Assembly (NCBI GenBank): GCA_948099385.1
Contig: CANUEZ040000167.1
Coordinates: 888,001-952,000, forward strand
Source of the DNA: Fasciola hepatica
Lineage: Eukaryota; Platyhelminthes; Trematoda; Plagiorchiida; Fasciolidae
DNA: 64,000 bases
Direction of reading: 5' to 3'
This document shows positions 11,481 to 20,601 of this stretch, one piece after another. How positions within the stretch are numbered: the stretch's first letter is position 1; each line of letters starts with the position of its first letter. Position numbers and translations under genes: made by a program. The notes beneath the pieces were generated by a model. That model searched no databases. It saw only the letters and a program-made list of their open reading frames with translations, and was not told where the DNA came from.

Positions 11481-13640
11481 ACACTTCACAACATGGGGCA
11501 TCCAGCCACAGCCGGAACTGTTCAAAAATTCGCAAAAACTTCCATGCTATGTTCAGGATTGCCCTACTACTTTGATTCTCATGAGGGTCAGTTAGCAAAG
11601 GCATATTTGAGTTATCCGACCGCTTGATACGCTGCAATGGCGCTTTAAACTCCCTCGACTGGCACTCATCTAATTTCGACCGTCTTGAATCATACTTTCA
11701 TGAAAACTGATGGACTACAGACGGATTTTACAAGTGGATCACTCGCATCGCCCCCCATGTCAATACCCAAGACTTCCTCAAGATATACCACTGGTACGTT
11801 CCTTATCACGTTCAGTGCTCCAACCAATTGCTGCTTGTTGGCATTCAACTCTCTATGCAATCCGATAGCGAAAATACAGCAAACAAACTGGGCGCACTAA
11901 CTTGTCTTTTGATTGTTATTCTGCAGACACACTGCGATACGCATTCTTTCTAATGCATATAAAGCTCTCACTTATCGGCACCTTCCGAGGTGACCATCAT
12001 TACACACACCGCATTTCTTGCTCGACAGTTAACCTCTACATAGTCCAACAGAATTTCTCTTGAACCCTTCCGCAAAGCTGTAAGTGACCTTTAATAATGG
12101 TCGCTCTAATGCACTTTCTTCCTTAGGAAATCCTTTGGTCTGGCCAGTGTGAAAAATTGAGTTCGTTTTTGGGGTATCTTATCTTTTTCATCATTTATGG
12201 ATTTGCTACTCTTTTAACTGTATTTGTCTCGGAAATCAATGATGATCATAAAGTTTCTTCATTCCATCTCACTCACCGGTCGGTGCTAGCATATTTGTTG
12301 CCCTTATTTGCATCATTCGACGTTCCAACCAGCTGACCCTCTTTTCGTGCGCTTTCCTTCTGTGAACGCCGGACTCAGTTTTCCGGGGTAATTTGCATTC
12401 AGATTACCTTAACCGATGGCACGTTCATTTTGGCTATTCTGCCTACTCCGATTAGCACATTCTTTATATTGCTTTGTTTAGTTCCCCATACATGTGTGTT
12501 CTGTGAACTCTGATCCCGGTCGTTGCGTGTATCTCGTCCAACCACGAAGAATAAACCATTGCCATGACTGCTACCTTTATTCTTGTTGGCTACTCTCGCG
12601 GACAATACTGCTACCCTCATTTCCAACCCAAGGGTAGATATCATTTTCGGCGGGTCAACTCCATCTTTGGCATATAATCATCTGACATTTTGCCCACTCG
12701 CATCCATCCAGCTGCTGCATGCTGCCTTTCGTTACTCGATCCCGATGCATTGGAGAACGTGCACATTTCCTCCCTGTTTTGTGTCACTCGAACACTAGTC
12801 GTGGAATTTGCATTTTCCTAGTTCGCGGAGGGTGATCAGGAACATTTCTCAGTCTGGTGCAAAGTTGGTTGAAGCGTTCGGTTCTGACCAAACTTTTCAC
12901 CAGAATTTTTCCGGGGAGCAGCTAAGGAGGAACCAACTGAATGGGATATTACCTACTGGAGTTGGGTGACAGTGATCCCCTTCGCCAAACTAGTGGATTG
13001 GTAATAATCCGCTCAAATGCGAACTCTCGTTTCAGCATTTTACTGAATCCCTAGTGTGCCTCCCCTCGTTGGAGGTGATCTGTTTAGCTCTGGAACCTTT
13101 TCTGCTCTCTCATCGTGCTGAACGGCCTCTAGAAATTCTGAGGTGTTTGATATCTTTTTCACTAGCTGGAATTCACCTTTAGTTAGCAATTCTGTTAGAC
13201 CCCTAAAGTTTGTTGTAGCCCTTTTGGTGTCATCTATCTATCCAAGTTATTCTTCAACGGAATTCCTTGCTGACACCAACTATTACTGTCAGACAGGTCG
13301 GCTCTCTTCACTTGTTTCCAGCTTCCCGTGTAGCAGAGTTTGTACACCAGTGTCAGTATATCACCCCAAATGTGGGAGTTTTCACCCTATAATCCATGGC
13401 CCATCTGGCCAAATTGTATTGTCCCACTGTGAAAATCACGGTGCGCCTTATTTCCTTCCTGGTGGTTATAATTGAAGTTTCAATGGTTTACCCCGAGCAG
13501 CTGGACGAGACGCAGGCGATGATTGGGATCAAAGTACACGGAACAAACACGCACAAAGAACTGAACAAAGTTATATCAAAAATATAGTAGGCGAGGTTGG
13601 ATAAACTCTCAAATCGGATTTACCATAGGCTAAGATTGGG
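11481..13640. other. No recognisable gene; contains the inner arm end
   Basis: Up to 12,103 this is palindrome arm, likely LINE-A 3' flank. Beyond lies unique-looking spacer. Open frames at 12,583-12,798 and 13,143-13,475 (110 codons, several Cys) carry no domain I can name. No RNA gene or element end was seen. Confidence 0.4.
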
Positions 13641-13731
13641 TTATTTAATAATAATAATAATAATATTGGTATATTTCTCGGCCATGGTCGAGAGGCACGC
13701 GCTAACGCATGATCATGGTGTAACATGTTAC
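13641..13731 (-). repeat. LTR-end-like fragment
   Basis: An (AAT)n-rich start is followed by a 53-base stretch (13,669-13,721) that matches 52,979-53,031 at roughly 46 of 53 positions, including CCATGGT and GCATGATCATGGTGTA. The second site borders the Ty3/gypsy remnant and carries an AATAAA signal on the minus strand, so I read both as pieces of the same LTR. The LTR assignment is inferred from position only. Confidence 0.5.
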
Positions 13732-13831
13732 TCAATATGGTGAATTATTCACAAAATTCTAAGTATGAAAGTCGAGAGTATCAGAAATGGAAAAACATAG
13801 ACAGCAACAGTTTGAATGGATCATTTTGATA

Positions 13832-15480
13832 ATGGTTTGCGCGGCAGTTTTGAACCAGTTTCGAATCCGGGCTAGGCAGTGGTGCGCGGTGGAGATGTCG
13901 AAGAAATCGTTAACGCAGTGCTAAGGAGGCATTATGAACAAGAATGATACAAGCCAAGGAAACCGGAGGCCAACTAAGGTTCTGCAGATGGAGTAAATTT
14001 TTAACAAGAAGAAGAGGGGGGAAAATCGACGCATGCGAAGAGGATAGCGATCCATGAAGACCCTGAATGACGGATTTACTGGAGTTTGAGAAACGGAATG
14101 AGCTTTGAATCAAGGGGACATGAGGCCAATTTCGTGAAAGTGAACTGGTGGGTGTGGGAGAAACAGCAGTCCATAAAAAGGTAAGTTTAGATTCATGGCC
14201 AATAACATGTACTATTCAGAAATAACAAGGCGCAACTGGAAGGTTCTCGAGAAGTGGAGAGTCAATTTCCAGCCGGCTACGTTTCGGAGGAAGGATAACC
14301 TGTGGTAACGGATAATAAAGTGGGAAAATCTTCGCATGGACTTCAGCGTTATTATGCTGTCTCACTGACAAATATATGTATGTGTTGATGCATTTGCCTT
14401 CAGTGTTATTTAGCGTCATTTCTGGCAATGTACGGCTTTGAATGCGTAAGTTTCTTCTGGCAGGGCACGGTATGTGTCGGTCGATCAGCCGAGTGTGGCT
14501 GTATATTATCGGCATGCGCGTGAACTGGAATTCGTGTTCGTTGCGTTAGAAAACGCTGAACGATCTGATAAGCAATTAGGGGTATCTCCTGTTGTGTGGT
14601 TTGATTTCAGTCTCAGTTGCTATGGTAGGTTCCACTTGGGTCTCTATCCGTGCGAGTCAAAGCGGCATCCTTGGTTAGCCAATTTGGCGGCTGAGATGGT
14701 GAGAGACAACGAACCTGAAATAAAGGGAGATTTCAGTCTGGACGTGGTTCCAGCTGTGGGTTATGATAATATATGAAGACAATAAACAATGGATTGGTTA
14801 GGTCTATGTGAGTAGGGCATGGGTAAAATAGACTCGCAGTGGATTTGAGCTATACTGCTGCAGGCTGACGAAGTTGCGTACACCGGCTTGGTAACTGTAT
14901 GCGTTTAAAAGGATTTGTGATTTGCCCGTGAGCATGGCATCGCTGGGTTACTAATAAAATACCTAGGGCTCCACGGTTATGATTGGTTAGTAATGAAAAC
15001 CCTCGATACCGTTTGCTTACGCAGAACGTGGTTAGGCAACGAGGCAACAGGATAGGTTTGAAGTGACAGACTGAGCGAGTAGGACTAACATACTGTTTGC
15101 GTGGCTCTATGCTGTTACTGTCTCTTTCAGTATAGTGGTTATTCTATACTGAGGAGTCAAAGCAGAAGGAACTATTGGGGTGACAGTAGTGATACATTAG
15201 AGGTAATTGGTAACTTGTCTTGGAACATTGACGCGAGTTCATCTATGCTCTTCCTCGATAGTGCAATCGTACTGAGATTAAGCTCCAATGTGAGCAAGGA
15301 AATCTGATGCGGATATGATTGCATGGTTACTGTGGTATCTTTTTCGCTGTTATCGTGCTGCAAAGCAGGACTACACCAATGTGAGGACTGGTTTGGGGAA
15401 CCGTGAGAGGTGGGTCCGAATTTTCGTCAGGGAAGCAAACTCTAACGGTCTACATTCGGTGCTCATGGTAGGCGGCACAA
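13832..15480. repeat. Unassigned dispersed repeat R, copy 1
   Basis: This stretch aligns in the same orientation with 53,932-56,110. Shared landmarks are CCAGTTTCGAATC.GG near 13,857, CAAGCCA.GGA.AAC near 13,950, CAGCCGG.TAC near 14,270, GTGGTTCCAGCTGTGGG near 14,745 and GTATAGTGGTTATTC near 15,130. Similarity is moderate, with indels. Open frames (for example 14,474-14,776, 100 codons) are not conserved between the copies, so I see no coding role. No terminal repeats were found. It could be a long non-coding part of an element or a piece of an old segmental duplication. Confidence 0.65.
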
Positions 15481-16099
15481 GGGCCTGCTTCAGGTAGGGA
15501 GGTAGCACGATACACAACTACTGGAATCCAGCACGTGGCGCTCCAAGAATGATCCACACTTTTTTAGACGTTCTTATTATTCTTTTTTTAATGGGTTCAT
15601 CACAGTCAGGTATCTGGCGGTCAGAGAAGGCGGAGCTGCTTTTGGTGGGCGACCACAGCTCCCACGCCCCGGCCGAAACATGGTCCTCATGTTACAAGCC
15701 GCGTTGGGAATAGGTCAACCACACCAGTCAATCCGTAGCGACACTACAACCCAGAGACATGGGTCACATGTGACAGGGCTGGTGTGCCTGGAAGACAAAA
15801 CAGGGGTGTATTTTTTTTCTCACTTTTTTGTGCCAATCTCTTACTTTTTGGTGTTTATGTCTTATCGGTGGTCAACTCTGTGCAGGGAGACCATCACGGC
15901 CAGGAAAGTTTGCAGAAGTGCCGCGCTAACACTCGCCTTATCCGTGAAGTCAGAACGCCCAGGCCGTTTACATGGGACAAAAAATGCAGGGGGAGGTAGG
16001 GTCAACCACAGCCTGTGATTATTCGATGGGGTTTACGTTCAACAAAACGCCAGTCTGCACAAAGATGGGGTACAACTTGCAGCACTGACAACGTGATTC
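15481..16099. other. No recognisable gene
   Basis: This lies between repeat R and the 3' flank of the intact LINE-A. It includes short T runs near 15,560-15,590 and 15,810-15,830. Overlapping open frames at 15,680-16,018 show no known domain. Confidence 0.4.
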
Positions 16100-16495
16100 G
16101 TCGGTACGATCCACAGATGGTTAGTAGTTTTGATGGCTAAGTATCAAGTGTTGTATAGGCCTATCGTGGAGGATGCTAGAGTTCTGTGATAGGGACAGAA
16201 TTAGAGCTGTGAATGTCTTATGGTGACTGCTGGGTGGAGGTTGAGGAGTGTGACAGGTGCTGCGTCTTGGGTTAGAGACAGAGGCAAAAACCTAATAATA
16301 ATCAGCACAGGAAATGTTTAAAGACTATCTTTCTTGCTTCCAGTGGTATTTCATAAATTCAAATACGACTTCTGAAGCACTGGCCTCAGTCGTGAGAGTT
16401 ATTATGTTTAGGCATTGTAAACTGGTAGGTTTACGCTTAGGTGATGGCAATTACGTCGTATGGTGTGGCACATCCTAGATTATCAAGGGTTCGGG
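16100..16495 (-). other. 3' untranslated region of LINE-A
   Basis: This stretch directly follows the ORF2 stop on the minus strand. It is related to the DNA directly after the C-terminus of the LINE-A copy on plus (47,326-47,735). Shared blocks include GGCCAGTGC, GCAGCACCTGTC and CTCAACCTCC. Conservation beyond the stop in two copies marks it as part of the element. I did not find a clear terminal poly-A or short tandem tail. Confidence 0.65.
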
Positions 16496-19400
16496 TTAGT
16501 ATCCAACGCTTTCCTCATAAGCTCTGTCAAAAGACATATAAGGATTCGTAAGAGCTATCAGTTTTTGGATGTCCAGAGCTACGTGTAGTCTAGACTTAAA
16601 CATATTTAGGGAATCTACGGAACGTACATCAGCTGGGAGTTTATTCCACAGAGTTGCATATTTCAGGAGGAAGAAGTTTTGCCTTAAGGATTTCCGAGAA
16701 GTAGGGATCGTTATACGGTGTTCCCTATTACGCAGCTGATGTGTCGAGTTTATACTGAACTGAACTTGGCTGGAGGATACAGCTTGTTTGTGGAGCAAAG
16801 TAAACAAAAATGCGAGGTTGAGTTTTATTCTCCTAAGCCATAGGGGATCAAGCCGCAGGAGTGTACACCGCTGTCTGTAGGTCAGGGTCGTAGAAGGCCC
16901 AAAAAGTTTTTTGGTAAATCGACGCTGTACATTCTCAATGTCGATAATGTCACGTTTATGCATATTTGAGAACACAAGTGTACAGTACTCTAGGGTTGGG
17001 CGAATATGAGTTTTGTATATCTCTAACTTACTGTTCGTGAGAAGAAAATTTCTCTGCAACAAGCCAAGGGACTTATTTGCCCGTGCAGTTATGTAGGAAG
17101 TGTGTTCAGAGAAATTGAAAGTGTAAGAATATTGCAGTCCAAGGTCTCTAATTGTTGGGGAATATGGGAGTGAGACACCGCCAATCTTAAGCGTATCATA
17201 AGGGATATTGCAGTTTAGCGAGAGATAACTGCTTTTGTTCACTGAAAATTCCATTTTCCAGCAATCACACCAGGAGGATAAGGACTGTACGTCGACCATG
17301 ATGTTATTCAGTGCTGCAGGTAGGTCTCCTCGTTCGAATTCATAGACTATCTTCATATCATCGGCGAACAAGAAAATTTCGCCATAAGTGATGACATTGC
17401 AAATATCGTTTATATATAGTAAGAACAGCAGTGGTCCTAGAACACTACCTTGGATAACCCCGCTGTTTACTGGGTGGGGGTCTGATATCTGACCGTTGAT
17501 GCAGGTAACTTGGTGACGGTCTTGTAGATAGGATTTAAACCAACTGAGTAAGGGGTTTTCAATACCGTATCCCCTGATCTTGTTGAGTAACTGCAGATGT
17601 GGCACTCTGTCGAAGGCTTTTGTCATATCAAGATAGATGATGACGAGTGCTCTGTCTTTGTCGGCAGCTGTTGTTACCAAATTTAGAAAGTCAAATTGGC
17701 AGGTTGAACACGACCGTGATTTGAGAAATCCGTGCTGTCTTTGGCTGATGAGCTTATGTGCAGAAAGGTAGTCGGTCAGGTAGTGTTTTACGACTTTTTC
17801 TAGCGGTCTCGAGATCATTGGCGTATGATTAATCGGGCGGTAATTGGCAATGTCATGCACTGCGCATTTCTTGTGCCTGGGGATAATAATGGATTTCTTC
17901 CATTGGCTGGGGAAGGTCCCGGTTTGCAGAGATAAATTGTATAGGTTTAGTAGTAGTAGGGGAATATCCGGGCCGCCTAGAGCGAATATTGCTGCCGGTA
18001 GGCCGTCAGGACCGGGGTAGTAGGTCGGTTTGAAGGTGTGAATGTATCTATTTATATCCGTAGTGGTAACCGTGATAGAACTTAGTGAGGAGTTTGTGAC
18101 AGACGGGGTGACAAACTGGGTACACGATGGACCGAGAGACACGGTGGTTGTGAAGAAAGTATTAAACGTGTCAGCTATCTTTCGAGGTGAGGTTATGAGG
18201 TTATCCAAATGGATGATCTGTTTTATGCATCGAGTTGTTTGTGGGGCACGATCCCTGTGTAGCCGGGCTAGCTCTTGAGCTTTGTTTGGGTGGCGTAACG
18301 CTTTGGTTTCTTGCTTGAGTTGTAGGTCACGGGCCTTGCGGTGGATTTCGTGATAGAGGCGTTCCAGTCTGAAGACTGTAGAAAAGTCTCTATTTCGTTG
18401 GTACTGCCGTCGAAGCTCGTCGTATTTCTGCTTTAGCCTGGCTATATGGTAACCTGCTGGTCTGGATGGATTGTAGGGGCGTGATATGTTTTCGATGCAT
18501 GAGTGTAAATTTGAGTAGAGGAGGTCAGCGGCGAACTGGGGATTTGCTGTTAGGAAGAACTCGTCCCAGTTTCTGGAGCGAATTTGGGAGGGAATATGGT
18601 CCCATTTAAAGTGACGGAAGGACGGACCGTTACATGGTAGGCTAACAGTACGTGGCTTGACTTGAAATCTGCAACTGACGATTTTATGGTCGCTGCCTGT
18701 GTAGTCGTTTAGTACGGAGGCAGTGACGTTCGTGAGACCCAGGGTAAATATCAAATCAAGGATGTTATTCTTTCTGGTAGGTTGTTTTACATGTTGGGCC
18801 CACTGGCCCAGGCGAATGCATGAGGCAAATTGCAAATACTTGTAGGGGGCAGAAAAGGAGGACCAGTTTACGCCCGGGGCATTGAAGTCGCCTGCTATAA
18901 ATTTACCTCCAAATGGCAGGTCAGCGATGTAATTAAATGCATCAATGATGGGATTAAATGTGGAAGTGTCATTTCTGGGGGGTCGATATATACAACCGAC
19001 AACTATGTTCATCTGGGATAAAGAAATTGTAAACCATATAGAATCTTCAACATTTGCAAGCACGGTATTTTCCAGTAGGGTGGCAGATAGGCTGCTCTTG
19101 ACATACCCCACGCAACCTCCACCGCGGCGGTAGATTCGTTGAGTCCTGAAGGTTTGATAACCGATCAGTGATATTTGGTCAGAAGGTATGTTCTCGGTGA
19201 GCCAAGTCTCAGTAATCAGGATTATGTCGAAGTTGTGGACGACGGCCAGTCTTTTTATAGCGGAAAGCTTGTTCAAGATGGAACGGGAGTTGAATAGTGC
19301 TATGGTAAGCATTTCTGTAGGAGGCTTTGAAGCGTCAGTGGATTTGGTAGCAAGGGTGTGCGTTGCAGGGCGGTGATTAATGGGCGGGCCACTCATGCAG

Positions 19401-19663
19401 GAGGACAGGATGTGAGTTGCTACTTCCTTTTGGACAGCTCTATCTTTGATTTGCCCGGCATAGTAAAAAATCAAGGTCAGCCAGAGAAAGTGCGCTGTTA
19501 CGAGATTTAAAAGCAGTTGTTTATTGCAGAGTTGGGCGCGCCAACTCTTGCTTCTTTCCCTATCCCAGCGGAAAGCATCGACCCGGGGGATCCCAAAGAT
19601 AACTAGTGACAGCTTTATTTCCGGAGACTGAAACGTACTGTTTATTTCTTCTCCAGCTCTCAT
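16496..19663 (-). CDS. LINE-A ORF2: endonuclease-reverse transcriptase, intact
   Basis: An uninterrupted 1,055-codon frame that would nick target DNA and copy the element's RNA in place (target-primed reverse transcription). The APE-type endonuclease spans about residues 118-345: NSRSILNKL at 125-133, TETW at 151-154, RGGGC near 180, GCIYRPP at 223-229, GDFNAPG at 258-264, ILDLIFT, then SDHK near 325. RT spans about 545-830: GPDGLP near 548, RQHGFLKSRS, motif A YLDMTKAFD with Asp679, GVIQGSVLGP, and FADD at 766-769. The C-terminal part ends in the jockey/CR1-like block YATLWNKLPADV; there is no RNase H. All catalytic landmarks are present, unlike every other copy here. Residues 1-117 are not a known domain and include a hydrophobic run at 49-69; the true start may be further in. 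It lies in the spacer of the 21-kb palindrome. It looks young and could be active. Confidence 0.93.
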   Translation of the reverse strand: MRAGEEINSTFQSPEIKLSLVIFGIPRVDAFRWDRERSKSWRAQLCNKQLLLNLVTAHFLWLTLIFYYAGQIKDRAVQKEVATHILSSCMSGPPINHRPATHTLATKSTDASKPPTEMLTIALFNSRSILNKLSAIKRLAVVHNFDIILITETWLTENIPSDQISLIGYQTFRTQRIYRRGGGCVGYVKSSLSATLLENTVLANVEDSIWFTISLSQMNIVVGCIYRPPRNDTSTFNPIIDAFNYIADLPFGGKFIAGDFNAPGVNWSSFSAPYKYLQFASCIRLGQWAQHVKQPTRKNNILDLIFTLGLTNVTASVLNDYTGSDHKIVSCRFQVKPRTVSLPCNGPSFRHFKWDHIPSQIRSRNWDEFFLTANPQFAADLLYSNLHSCIENISRPYNPSRPAGYHIARLKQKYDELRRQYQRNRDFSTVFRLERLYHEIHRKARDLQLKQETKALRHPNKAQELARLHRDRAPQTTRCIKQIIHLDNLITSPRKIADTFNTFFTTTVSLGPSCTQFVTPSVTNSSLSSITVTTTDINRYIHTFKPTYYPGPDGLPAAIFALGGPDIPLLLLNLYNLSLQTGTFPSQWKKSIIIPRHKKCAVHDIANYRPINHTPMISRPLEKVVKHYLTDYLSAHKLISQRQHGFLKSRSCSTCQFDFLNLVTTAADKDRALVIIYLDMTKAFDRVPHLQLLNKIRGYGIENPLLSWFKSYLQDRHQVTCINGQISDPHPVNSGVIQGSVLGPLLFLLYINDICNVITYGEIFLFADDMKIVYEFERGDLPAALNNIMVDVQSLSSWCDCWKMEFSVNKSSYLSLNCNIPYDTLKIGGVSLPYSPTIRDLGLQYSYTFNFSEHTSYITARANKSLGLLQRNFLLTNSKLEIYKTHIRPTLEYCTLVFSNMHKRDIIDIENVQRRFTKKLFGPSTTLTYRQRCTLLRLDPLWLRRIKLNLAFLFTLLHKQAVSSSQVQFSINSTHQLRNREHRITIPTSRKSLRQNFFLLKYATLWNKLPADVRSVDSLNMFKSRLHVALDIQKLIALTNPYMSFDRAYEESVGY

Positions 19664-19978
19664 CGCGTTTGAAGTGGGCCACGTTTCCTGAATCCGTTCT
19701 CATTGTGATCAAGTCTTCTTCATTTCCAACTTTGAAGCACCAAAAGGAATTCAGCGAACTGGACTGTAGAGTTTTGCAAAAATTCGCAAAAACATTGTCA
19801 GAAATAGCCGCAGAATAAAAGTGAGTTAAGAAATCATGATCGTCAATTGATTTTTAGAGAGCTGCAACCAAAACAAGTCACTCTAAAAACTGGTGAAGAA
19901 AAATGTAAAAAATGACAAGTTTATTAGTTTCCGCTGGTAGGACTAACGATTCTGCTCCCCGCGGAGCGTGTAATGAAG
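19664..19978 (-). other. Upstream DNA of LINE-A ORF2
   Basis: These 315 bases lie between the ORF2 start and the inner end of the right palindrome arm. In another minus frame they encode text (MRTDSGNVAHFKRDES) that overlaps the ORF2 start and could be the end of an ORF1, but there is no recognisable domain. If this LINE has an ORF1, most of it is missing or replaced by the arm. Confidence 0.35.
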
Positions 19979-20601
19979 CAACCATTGTGAAAGGTCACTT
20001 ACAGCTTTGCGGAAGGGTTCAAGAGAAATTCTGTTGGACTATGTAGAGGTTAACTGTCGAGCAAGAAATGCGGTGTGTGTAATGATGGTCACCTCGGAAG
20101 GTGCCGATAAGTGAGAGCTTTATATGCATTAGAAAGAATGCGTATCGCAGTGTGTCTGCAGAATAACAATCAAAAGACAAGTTAGTGCGCCCAGTTTGTT
20201 TGCTGTATTTTCGCTATCGGATTGCATAGAGAGTTGAATGCCAACAAGCAGCAATTGGTTGGAGCACTGAACGTGATAAGGAACGTACCAGTGGTATATC
20301 TTGAGGAAGTCTTGGGTATTGACATGGGGGGCGATGCGAGTGATCCACTTGTAAAATCCGTCTGTAGTCCATCAGTTTTCATGAAAGTATGATTCAAGAC
20401 GGTCGAAATTAGATGAGTGCCAGTCGAGGGAGTTTAAAGCGCCATTGCAGCGTATCAAGCGGTCGGATAACTCAAATATGCCTTTGCTAACTGACCCTCA
20501 TGAGAATCAAAGTAGTAGGGCAATCCTGAACATAGCATGGAAGTTTTTGCGAATTTTTGAACAGTTCCGGCTGTGGCTGGATGCCCCATGTTGTGAAGTG
20601 T

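Larger units (their letters stand above)
5030..12103 (+). repeat. Left arm of a 21-kb palindrome (7,074 bp)
   Basis: Read in reverse complement, this segment matches 19,979-26,235. Paired positions add up to 32,082 in the inner part (8,355-12,103), to 31,285 in the middle and to 31,265 in the outer part. The two steps are a 797-bp and a 20-bp stretch present only in this arm. In the parts compared I found only about four single-base differences, for example near 6,819, 7,067, 8,501 and 8,518. At the outer end (5,030) the match stops inside LINE-B. At the inner end (12,103) it stops after a stretch ending in AATGGT. The arm carries a LINE-B fragment on minus and a LINE-A remnant on plus, so it is a duplicated chunk of repeat-rich DNA, not a single element. 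Confidence 0.95.

Noticed and set aside
13646..13664. (AAT)n tract as a microsatellite locus
   Set aside because: Only a few units and located at the edge of an LTR-like fragment; more likely part of that end.
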